Shown here: in pieces, positions 6,357 through 12,677 of the stretch
How positions within the stretch are numbered: the stretch's first letter is position 1
How the letters are laid out: every line of letters begins with the position of its first letter
DNA from: Nitrospira sp.
GTDB taxonomy: Bacteria; Nitrospirota; Nitrospiria; Nitrospirales; Nitrospiraceae
NCBI GenBank assembly: GCA_005116795.1
Contig: SWDL01000148.1
Location: 1 to 13,585 of the forward strand
Direction: 5' to 3'
Length of the DNA: 13,585 nt
The notes under the pieces: model-generated
The model's input: the letters and a program-made list of their open reading frames with translations, nothing else
What the model was told of the DNA's origin: nothing
The model's database searches: none
Translations under genes and position numbers: made by a program

Positions 6357-6385
6357 ACTATATGTCATTAGTGACATAATCGCAA
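6357..6385 (-). promoter_or_regulatory. higBA promoter with an operator palindrome between its boxes
   Basis: On the minus strand TTGCGA (6385-6380), a 17-base spacer and TATAGT (6362-6357) form a sigma-70-like promoter. The spacer and adjoining bases hold an inverted repeat, TATGTCA (6361-6367) and TGACATA (6372-6378), separated by four bases. A bound antitoxin dimer would sit directly between the two boxes and block polymerase. The expected start is near 6350, leaving essentially no leader before the toxin ATG at 6348. Confidence 0.6.
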
Positions 6386-6423
6386 GTCCGGTCCCACACG
6401 AGCGGAGGAGGGGTTGGGCCTGC

Positions 6424-6612
6424 TTAAGTGCTGCCAGCGCTTAAGCAATCAGCGCCTGGCTTCTTCTTGGATGCGGCGGAGGTGGTCGGTTCCGCGGAAG
6501 GATTCAGCGTAGAGTTTCTACACGTCCTCGGTGCCGGAGGGCGGGCGGCAAACCAGCCCTGTTCGGTGACGACTTTCAGTCCGACGATCGCTGCACCTTT
6601 GCCCGGGCGGTG
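6424..6612 (-). pseudogene. pgm 3'-end remnant B
   Basis: The minus strand reads IVGLKVVTEQGWFAARP, then after a one-base deletion SGTEDV, a TAG in place of the Tyr codon, and further on SFRG and HLRRIQEEA. This is the last 60 or so codons of phosphoglucomutase. Bases 6490-6539 match 7498-7547 of the intact gene at 46 of 50 positions by eye. Similarity runs through the stop-codon region (6424-6426 against 7429-7431). It contains a stop and indels and has no start. It lies between the VapC stop (6657) and the higBA promoter. Confidence 0.88.
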
Positions 6613-6656
6613 TCAGAAGGCAGACGCATCTGGGGGGCGTTTGATAGCCGGTCGGC

Positions 6657-7070
6657 TCACTCGAGGATCTCGACTTTGACGTGGCGGTGCCCACGGCGAA
6701 TGCGGTATCTCCGAAAGTCAGCCAGGTCAAGCGTGAAAACCTTGGTGATGCGCAACGATTCCGCGGCCACAATGAGGGAGGCGTCAGCCAGATCCATTGG
6801 ATGATCACCGTACTGTTCCATCAGTTCGAACGCCCGCGCAGTCGCCGTCTGATCCATGAACCACATGGATACGCCGCCCTCAAGAATGAAGTCGCGCAAC
6901 CGGTCTGCTCCGACGCTGTTCGGCGTCAGCAGATGGAAGGCTTCGGTCAAGGCCGGCGTCGTGGTGAAGAGCGTATCGCGCACGCCACTCAGGATTTCCT
7001 TGCATCGCCCATGCTCGGCATCTTGAGGATCGAACAGCGCCACGAACGGTCCGGTATCCACTAGGATCAT
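6657..7070 (-). CDS. vapC: VapC-type toxin, PIN-domain ribonuclease
   Basis: A 137-residue PIN-domain protein expected to cleave specific RNAs when free of antitoxin. The acidic centre is visible: Asp5 in ILVDTGPFVAL, Glu43 in ALTEAFHLL, Asp93/Asp96 in MDLADASLIVAAE and Asp115 in VFTLDLADF. Length and motif spacing are normal and no damage is seen. The ATG overlaps the stop of the upstream antitoxin gene by four bases (7067-7070), indicating coupled translation. The gene ends 45 bases before pgm-tail remnant B. Confidence 0.92.
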   Translation of the reverse strand: MILVDTGPFVALFDPQDAEHGRCKEILSGVRDTLFTTTPALTEAFHLLTPNSVGADRLRDFILEGGVSMWFMDQTATARAFELMEQYGDHPMDLADASLIVAAESLRITKVFTLDLADFRRYRIRRGHRHVKVEILE

Positions 7071-7327
7071 TCGCGGCGTTTCCGCCGCAAGGCGAGCTCC
7101 ATGCCGCGTCGAGTTTCGGTCGAGGGGGCGAGTGCGTACCCGCCCGGGCCAAGATCAAGACGGCGGTAGATCTCGAAGGCCGATTGCGGGCTGCTGCGGC
7201 TGACCTCATCACGTAGGACCAAGACGCCTCGTTTGAGCGCAGTAGACACAGACCATCCCGTTTTCTGCGTCACTTGCTTCAGCACTTTCTCGGTTTCGTC
7301 ATCAAGTCGAACGGTTCGGAGACCCAT
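7067..7327 (-). CDS. vapB: VapB-type antitoxin, ribbon-helix-helix-like
   Basis: An 86-residue antitoxin starting MGLRTVRLDDETEKVLKQV. A short beta strand followed by two helices (residues about 4-40) is the ribbon-helix-helix pattern of DNA-binding antitoxins. The C-terminal part, rich in Pro/Gly then Arg (about residues 55-86), would be the toxin-binding tail. The frame is open up to 7408, but GGAGG seven bases before the ATG at 7327 fixes the start. It should autoregulate the promoter at 7361-7389 together with VapC. Confidence 0.85.
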   Translation of the reverse strand: MGLRTVRLDDETEKVLKQVTQKTGWSVSTALKRGVLVLRDEVSRSSPQSAFEIYRRLDLGPGGYALAPSTETRRGMELALRRKRRE

Positions 7328-7350
7328 GCATGCCTCCTTGCAATGTGAAA

Positions 7351-7389
7351 GTGTATACACACTGTAATACATTCTAGGCGCGGCGTCAA
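7351..7389 (-). promoter_or_regulatory. vapBC promoter and palindromic operator
   Basis: On the minus strand TTGACG (7389-7384), a 17-base spacer and TACAGT (7366-7361) form the promoter. Directly after it lies GTGTATACAC (7360-7351), a perfect 10-base palindrome covering the expected transcription start, a fitting operator for a ribbon-helix-helix antitoxin. The promoter begins 40 bases beyond the pgm stop codon, so the module carries its own expression signals. Confidence 0.55.
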
Positions 7390-7428
7390 CTTGCTCGTAT
7401 CCAGTCACTGCTGCCGGGGGAGGACTGC

Positions 7429-9075
7429 TTAGGCCTCTGCCAGGGCTTTCGCTATCAACGTCTGAGCTTCTTCCTGAATCCGCCTTAGGTGTTCTATTCC
7501 GCGGAAGGATTCGGCGTAGAGTTTGTACACGTCCTCAGTTCCGGAGGGGCGCGTGGCGAACCAGCCCTGGTCGGTGACCACTTTTAGTCCACCGATCGTT
7601 GCACCGTTGCCAGGGGCGGTGGTCAACATGGCGACAATCCTGTCTCCGGCCAGCTCGGTCGCCTTGACCTGATCCGGTGACAGCTTCGAGAGAGTCGCTT
7701 TCTGTTCGGGTGTGGCCGCCGCGTCGATCCGCTCGTAGACGGGCTCTCCCAATTCCTTGGTCAGGTCTCGATACAGCTCGGCTGGGTCACGACCGGTCTT
7801 GGCCAGCATTTCCGCGGCCAGGAGGTCCATGATGATGCCGTCCTTGTCGGTGGTCCAGACCGTGCCATCGCGACGGAGGAAGGACGCCCCGGCGCTTTCT
7901 TCTCCACCGAAGCCGACCGAGCCGTCGAGCAGTCCATTGACGAACCACTTGAAGCCGACCGGCACTTCGACGAGCTTCCGCCCCAGCTTGCCCACCACGC
8001 GATCGATCAGGCTGCTGCTGACCAGCGTTTTCCCGACCGCGGCGCTCGATTTCCAGCCTGGCCGGTTCGAAAAGAGATACCAGATCGAGACCGCCAGGAA
8101 ATGGTTCGGATTCATGAGGCCGGCGGATGGGGTGACGATGCCGTGGCGGTCGGTGTCGGCGTCGTTGCCGAAGGCGACGTCGAAGCGATCTTTCAGCGCG
8201 ATCAGGCCGGCCATGGCATAGGGTGAGGAGCAGTCCATCCGAATCTTGCCGTCCCAGTCCAGCGGCATGAAGCGGAAGGTGGCGTCGATCGAAGGATTGA
8301 CGACGTCGATGGTCAGCCCGTAGCGCTCCGCAATCGGATGCCAGTAGGCCACGCCGGAGCCGCCGAGCGGATCGACGCCGAGCTTCAACTTCGCGGCACG
8401 GATCACGGCAAGATCGACGACGTTCTGTAAGTCGCCGACGTAGGCGCCAAGATAGTCATGCGCATGGGTGGTGGAGGCGCGGCGGGCCCGGGCGTAAGGG
8501 AGGCGCCCGACTCCGTGCAAGTCGGCGCCGATGAGCGCGTTGGCCCGCTCCTCGATCCATTTGGTCGCTTGCGTATCGGCGGGGCCCCCTTGCGGCGGAT
8601 TGTATTTGATGCCGCCGTCCTCCGGCGGATTGTGCGAGGGCGTAATGACAATGCCATCGGCCAGGCCGGACGTCCGGTTGCGGTTATAGGTCAGAATCGC
8701 ATGCGAGATGACGGGCGTCGGCGTGTAGCCGCCGTCCCGGTCGACCATCGTCGCGACTCCGTTGGCCGCCAGCACTTCGAGCGCGCTTGCGAAGGCCGGC
8801 TCTGAGAGCCCATGCGTATCCATGCCGAGGTACAGTGGCCCGGTCGTGTTCTGCGCCTGACGGTAGTCGATGATCGCCTGTGTCACGGCGAGAATGTGCG
8901 CTTCATTGAAGCTGCGCTTGAAGGCCGATCCCCGGTGGCCCGATGTGCCGAACGCGACGCGCTGCTCGCGGACTGCCGCATCCGGCTTCTCGCTGTAATA
9001 GGCCGTGATCAGTCGAGGGAGATTGATCAGAGATGATACGGGCGCCGGTGTGCCGGCTCCTGGATGAGTGGCCAC
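7429..9075 (-). CDS. pgm: Phosphoglucomutase (alpha-D-glucose phosphate-specific)
   Basis: A 548-residue cytosolic enzyme interconverting glucose 1-phosphate and glucose 6-phosphate, linking glycogen and nucleotide-sugar metabolism to glycolysis. It matches the E. coli Pgm type in length and in order: FGTSGHRGSA near the N-terminus, the phosphoserine loop TPSHNPPEDGG (active Ser147), the metal-binding loop NDADTDRHG, the sugar-binding GEESAGASFL and the phosphate-binding RPSGTEDVYK. The frame extends to 9132, but AGGAG seven bases upstream of GTG 9075, and the protein start MATHPGAGTPA, support the shorter form. The last 40-60 codons exist in two further decayed copies downstream (5528-5662 and 6424-6612), so this gene's tail seems to have been an insertion site. 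Confidence 0.96.
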   Translation of the reverse strand: MATHPGAGTPAPVSSLINLPRLITAYYSEKPDAAVREQRVAFGTSGHRGSAFKRSFNEAHILAVTQAIIDYRQAQNTTGPLYLGMDTHGLSEPAFASALEVLAANGVATMVDRDGGYTPTPVISHAILTYNRNRTSGLADGIVITPSHNPPEDGGIKYNPPQGGPADTQATKWIEERANALIGADLHGVGRLPYARARRASTTHAHDYLGAYVGDLQNVVDLAVIRAAKLKLGVDPLGGSGVAYWHPIAERYGLTIDVVNPSIDATFRFMPLDWDGKIRMDCSSPYAMAGLIALKDRFDVAFGNDADTDRHGIVTPSAGLMNPNHFLAVSIWYLFSNRPGWKSSAAVGKTLVSSSLIDRVVGKLGRKLVEVPVGFKWFVNGLLDGSVGFGGEESAGASFLRRDGTVWTTDKDGIIMDLLAAEMLAKTGRDPAELYRDLTKELGEPVYERIDAAATPEQKATLSKLSPDQVKATELAGDRIVAMLTTAPGNGATIGGLKVVTDQGWFATRPSGTEDVYKLYAESFRGIEHLRRIQEEAQTLIAKALAEA

Positions 9076-9102
9076 GACGTTCTCCTCTGGCTCAGGAGTG
9101 TG

Positions 9103-9132
9103 GGTGTAGCCCGCTTCACGCACCCCTGTCAA
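9103..9132 (-). promoter_or_regulatory. Weak candidate promoter for pgm
   Basis: On the minus strand TTGACA (9132-9127) is followed after 18 bases by TACACC (9108-9103). The -35 box is perfect and the -10 box poor. Its position, about 20-30 bases before the GTG start, is suitable, and it lies back to back with the stronger promoter at 9170-9198. Confidence 0.35.
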
Positions 9133-9169
9133 CTGGGGGATTGATCCGAACCGCCATTATTGCGTTTCG

Positions 9170-9198
9170 TTGACTCTCTTTGGACCCACACCTATAAT
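9170..9198 (+). promoter_or_regulatory. Strong sigma-70 promoter of the MutL-like/DUF6754 operon
   Basis: TTGACT (9170-9175), exactly 17 bases, then a perfect TATAAT (9193-9198). The expected start is near 9205, about 23 bases before the first candidate start codon (GTG 9228). This is the best housekeeping promoter in the window, implying that the four downstream genes are expressed in ordinary growth. Confidence 0.8.
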
Positions 9199-9227
9199 CG
9201 CTTGCTATCAATCCGTGCAGCCTGCCT

Positions 9228-9611
9228 GTGGCTCATCTTATGGCGCGATTCCCCAAGGAAGGGTTCAGCGGGACTCTCCATGCCGTCAAGGAGGGCTTCC
9301 GACATGCCTTTGCCGTTCGCCCCAGCGATGATCACCTGACCGCAGAAGACCTCGCGCTTCTCCATCGAGTCGCCGAGGCCGTGGTGCGGCGCGGCATGGC
9401 CACTCCGGCGACCGTGGCGCTGGAGTCCATCGGGCCGTTGAACTTCCTCGGGAGCCAGGCGCTGCACGTCCTGACCCCCTTCCTGGAGCTGGCGTTCAAT
9501 CCGGTCGACCTGGAACGGATCGCGGCCTTGCTGGAGCGCCGGGAGACGGTCACGCGATTGATCGCCCTGATCGAGTCCCACACGGCTGCGCGGGATGTGA
9601 CGACGCAATGA
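9228..9611 (+). CDS. Uncharacterised 127-residue protein, first gene of the MutL-like operon
   Basis: I do not recognise a named family. The protein is compact, mostly helical and without a signal peptide. A central block, SIGPLNFLGSQALHVLTPFL, is amphipathic and looks like a conserved docking or membrane-surface segment. The C-terminus (LLERRETVTRLIALIESH) is a predicted helix with heptad-like hydrophobic spacing. Start candidates are GTG 9228 and ATG 9240; neither has a clear ribosome site, and the leader is short. Its ATGA overlap with the MutL-like gene (9608-9611) implies coupled translation and probably a shared complex or pathway. Confidence 0.8.
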   Translation: MAHLMARFPKEGFSGTLHAVKEGFRHAFAVRPSDDHLTAEDLALLHRVAEAVVRRGMATPATVALESIGPLNFLGSQALHVLTPFLELAFNPVDLERIAALLERRETVTRLIALIESHTAARDVTTQ

Positions 9612-11431
9612 CCACGCCGTCCCAGCCGCTCTCCGTCATCATCGCCACCGACTGCGGGAGCACGACCACTAAAGCCATTCTGATCGAGAAGGTCGGCAGC
9701 GAGTATCGCCAGACCTTCCGCGGTGAAGCCCCGACGACGGTCGAAGCGCCGTTTGAAGACGTGACGCGTGGGGTGCTCAATGCCATTGCGGAGATCGAAG
9801 AGCTCTCTGGACGGACCATTCTGGACGGCGAGCGGATCATTACCCCGAACAAGGCGAAGGACGGTCAACCGAAGGTCGGCGTCGATATCTACGTCTCCAC
9901 CAGCAGCGCCGGCGGCGGCTTGCAAATGATGGTGGCGGGGGCGGTGCAGAGCATGACGGGCGAAAGCGCCCAGCGCTGCGCGCTCGGCGCCGGGGCCATC
10001 GTGATGGACGTCTTGGCCTTGAACGATGGGCGTCTGCCGCACGAGAAGATCGAACGGATTCGCGCGCTGCGGCCGGACATGATCCTGCTCTCCGGAGGGA
10101 CCGACGGCGGGACGGTGACGCACGTCGTGGAGATGGCGGAGTATATCGCGGCGGCGGAGCCCAGGCCACGTTTGGGCATGAGCTATACCCTTCCGTTGAT
10201 CTACGCCGGGAACAAGGATGCCCGACCGCGCGTGCGGGAGATTCTGGAGAACAAATCCTCATTGGTGATCACGGACAATATTCGCCCGCAGCTTGAGCGC
10301 GAAAACCTCGCGCCGGCCCGCAATAAGATTCATGACCTGTTCCTGGAGCACGTCATGGCGCAGGCGCCGGGCTACAAGAAGCTCATCGACTGGGCCGGGG
10401 CGCCGATCATGCCGACGCCGGCGGCCGTCGGGCTCATTATGCAGGCGATTGCGAAGCGCGACGGGATCAATCTGATCGGGGTCGATATCGGGGGCGCGAC
10501 CACCGACGTATTTTCCGTGTTCGGCGAGGTGTTCAATCGGACGGTGAGCGCCAATCTCGGGATGTCGTACAGCATTTCCAATGTGCTGGCGGAAGCGGGG
10601 CTGGCGAACATCATGCGGTGGGTGCCCTTTGCGATCAATGAGGAGACGCTTCGGAACCGCATCAAGAACAAGATGATCCGGCCGACGACCATTCCGCAGA
10701 CCCTGGATGAATTGCAGATCGAACAGGCCATCGCGAGGGAAGCGCTCCGTCTCGCCCTGATGCACCATAAGTCGCTGGCCACGGGTCTGAAGGGAGTGCA
10801 GCAGGAGCGGACCATCTCCGACATTTTCGAGCAGAAAACGTCGGGACAGACGTTGATCGACATGCTGAAACTCGATCTGGTCGTCGGGAGCGGCGGCATC
10901 CTGTCTCACGCGCCGCGCCGCGTCCAAGCGATGCTGATGATGGTGGATGCCTATGAGCCGTTGGGGTTCACGCGGTTGTCGGTCGACAGTATTTTCATGA
11001 TGCCGCACTTGGGCGTGCTCTCGACCGTGAATGAACAAGCAGCGACGGATGTCTTTGTGCGCGACTGCATGGTCTATCTCGGGACTTGCGTGGCGCCGAT
11101 CGGCCAGGGGAAGGCCGGCGAGCGCTGCACAGACTACACGATCACCTTCCAAGGCGGTCGAGCTCCGGAGCAAGGGAGTCTGCCCTTCGGTGAGTTGCGA
11201 CTCCTTCCGCTGGGGACCGACGAGAAGGCGACGGTGGAGTTGCGTCCGGCGAAGCAGGTGGATGCGGGAGCGGGCAAGGGCATGGCAGTCACCAAAGAGG
11301 CGCGCGGCGGTGTGGTGGGGCTGATGCTGGACGCGCGCGGCCGCCCGCTGCAATTGCCTGTCGATGAGAAGGCCCGAGTCGCCGCGCTGACGAAATGGTA
11401 TAAAGCGTTGGAGCTTTACCCTCGCGTCTGA
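9608..11431 (+). CDS. MutL/GlmL-family ASKHA ATPase (glutamate mutase accessory-like)
   Basis: A 607-residue cytosolic protein of the actin/Hsp70/sugar-kinase ATPase fold. The phosphate-1 loop is ATDCGSTTTKAILIE (Asp15 to Lys22) and the phosphate-2 loop is GVDIGGATTDVFSVF (Asp293 to Asp300). The segments LLSGGTDGG, LPLIYAGNKDA and DNIRPQLERENLAPARNKI follow the layout of the MutL/GlmL family (Pfam MutL), known as an accessory factor of coenzyme-B12 glutamate mutase in clostridia. It is longer than classical GlmL (about 460 residues) because of extra C-terminal sequence. No mutase subunit, methylaspartase or cobalamin gene is in the window, and its partners are the two uncharacterised genes downstream. 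I infer a different client. It is not the DNA mismatch-repair MutL, despite the shared name. Confidence 0.88.
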   Translation: MTTPSQPLSVIIATDCGSTTTKAILIEKVGSEYRQTFRGEAPTTVEAPFEDVTRGVLNAIAEIEELSGRTILDGERIITPNKAKDGQPKVGVDIYVSTSSAGGGLQMMVAGAVQSMTGESAQRCALGAGAIVMDVLALNDGRLPHEKIERIRALRPDMILLSGGTDGGTVTHVVEMAEYIAAAEPRPRLGMSYTLPLIYAGNKDARPRVREILENKSSLVITDNIRPQLERENLAPARNKIHDLFLEHVMAQAPGYKKLIDWAGAPIMPTPAAVGLIMQAIAKRDGINLIGVDIGGATTDVFSVFGEVFNRTVSANLGMSYSISNVLAEAGLANIMRWVPFAINEETLRNRIKNKMIRPTTIPQTLDELQIEQAIAREALRLALMHHKSLATGLKGVQQERTISDIFEQKTSGQTLIDMLKLDLVVGSGGILSHAPRRVQAMLMMVDAYEPLGFTRLSVDSIFMMPHLGVLSTVNEQAATDVFVRDCMVYLGTCVAPIGQGKAGERCTDYTITFQGGRAPEQGSLPFGELRLLPLGTDEKATVELRPAKQVDAGAGKGMAVTKEARGGVVGLMLDARGRPLQLPVDEKARVAALTKWYKALELYPRV

Positions 11432-11525
11432 GGTGGGAGGATTGAGGTTGGGGGCGACTGAGTAGAAAACGGCGGTTTCGGGGAAGCGAAGCTTCTCCTG
11501 CCTCAAGCCTCTACCCTCCGACCTC
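11430..11525 (+). repeat. Heptad inverted-repeat element 2, inside the operon
   Basis: The left arm has units GAGGTGG, GAGGATT, GAGGTTG and a weaker GGGGCGA (11430-11457). The right arm has CCTCAAG, CCTCTAC, CCTCCGA and CCTCTAT (11501-11528). The arms are inverted with respect to each other and share a 7-base period. A small perfect hairpin, GAAGC-GAA-GCTTC (11483-11495), sits between them. The element begins inside the stop codon of the MutL-like gene and ends 9 bases before the next start codon, filling the whole intergenic gap. It could slow or stabilise the message between the two genes. Confidence 0.75.
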
Positions 11526-11534
11526 TATGTAACC

Positions 11535-12671
11535 ATGGCGCATTCCTACACACCAGGTCTCACCGTCACCGAGCGGACTGTCGTTCGCAAACGGCGATTG
11601 CTGCCGATTCCCGGGACTGTGTTGTGCAAGGTGGGGGATCAGGTCAAGCCGGACACGGTTGTCGCTCGTGCCGAGCTGGCCGGCAAAGTTCACGTCGTCA
11701 ATGTGGCGAACCTCCTGGGCGTGGCGCCCGATGAGGTGAAGGACTACCTGATCAAGAAACCGGGGGATGCCATTCAGAAGGCTGACATCCTCGCGGAGAA
11801 CAAGCCGTTCATGAAGTGGTTCAAGACGGAAGTGCGCTCGCCGGTTCAGGGTACGGTGGAATCGATTTCGGCCGTCACCGGGCAGCTCTTGCTGCGGGAA
11901 CCCCCGCAACTGTTGGATCTCCTGGGCTATGTGCACGGGACGGTGGTGGAGGTCATTCCGAATCAGGGGGCGACCGTCGAGACGGAGTGCAGCTTCGTCC
12001 AGGGGATCTTCGGTATCGGCGGGGAAACCTGGGGGGAGGTCGTGATCGGCGTGTCTGCGCCGGATCAGGCGCTCACCGCGAGCCATGTGCTTCCGGATTG
12101 GAAAGGGAAGATCGTGGTGGGCGGGTCCTTTCTCGGTATGGATGTGATGAAGAAGGCGAAAGAGGTCGGTGTGGCGGCGCTCGTCGTCGGCGGAATTCAT
12201 GACAAAGACTTACGCGAGCTGTTGGGCTATGATCTCGGCGTGGCCATCACCGGCACGGAGCGGGTGGGGTTGACGTTGATCGTCACGGAGGGATTCGGGT
12301 CCATTCCCATGGCGGGCAAGACCTTTGCCCTGCTGAGCCGCCATGTCGGGCAGCAGGCGTCCGTGTCCGGCGCCACGCAGATTCGAGCGGGCGTGATTCG
12401 CCCGGAGATTCTGATTCCCCGTGGGGCGGGAGCCGGTCGGCGTCAGGATGGGGGCGTGGCAGGAACAGAAATCACTGGGATCAAGGTGGGGGATCAAGTG
12501 CGGGTCATTCGCGATCCGCTGTTCGGACAGATCGGGTCTGTGGCCGCCTTGCCGGCGGATCTCCAGGCCATCGAAACGGAAAGTCAGGTGCGCGTCTTGG
12601 AGATCGAGTTTCCGGATCGGCGCCGCGCGGTCATCCCGCGTGCCAATGTGGAAATCATTGAAGGGCAGTAA
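11535..12671 (+). CDS. Uncharacterised protein with barrel-sandwich-like and KOW-like segments
   Basis: 378 residues, no signal peptide or membrane span. Residues 18-50 (RKRRLLPIPGTVLCKVGDQV) and 98-150 (VRSPVQGTVESI, YVHGTVVEVIPNQGATV) look like barrel-sandwich hybrid folds, as in RnfC N-termini and biotinyl/lipoyl domains, though no modifiable lysine motif is seen. QGIFGIGGETWGEV (156-169) is a glycine-rich turn. Residues 191-260 alternate hydrophobic strands and helices (KIVVGGSFLGMDVM, ALVVGGIHDKDL), Rossmann-like. The C-terminus (316-378: IKVGDQVRVIRDPLFGQIGS ... VIPRANVEII) resembles a KOW/SH3-like barrel. I recall similar proteins beside MutL-like ATPases, without known function. The ATG lacks a strong ribosome site; the heptad element fills the space upstream. 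Confidence 0.82.
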   Translation: MAHSYTPGLTVTERTVVRKRRLLPIPGTVLCKVGDQVKPDTVVARAELAGKVHVVNVANLLGVAPDEVKDYLIKKPGDAIQKADILAENKPFMKWFKTEVRSPVQGTVESISAVTGQLLLREPPQLLDLLGYVHGTVVEVIPNQGATVETECSFVQGIFGIGGETWGEVVIGVSAPDQALTASHVLPDWKGKIVVGGSFLGMDVMKKAKEVGVAALVVGGIHDKDLRELLGYDLGVAITGTERVGLTLIVTEGFGSIPMAGKTFALLSRHVGQQASVSGATQIRAGVIRPEILIPRGAGAGRRQDGGVAGTEITGIKVGDQVRVIRDPLFGQIGSVAALPADLQAIETESQVRVLEIEFPDRRRAVIPRANVEIIEGQ

Positions 12672-12677
12672 GAAGCC

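Noticed and set aside
9608..11431. Reading the MutL-like gene as DNA mismatch-repair MutL
   Set aside because: The DCGSTTTK and DIGGATTD loops are those of the ASKHA fold used by GlmL-type proteins; the GHKL ATPase motifs of mismatch-repair MutL are absent.
10259..11506. Long minus-strand open frame (415 codons) opposite the MutL-like ATPase
   Set aside because: It is antisense to a gene with clear ATPase motifs. The His/Arg-rich composition is typical of a GC-rich shadow frame.
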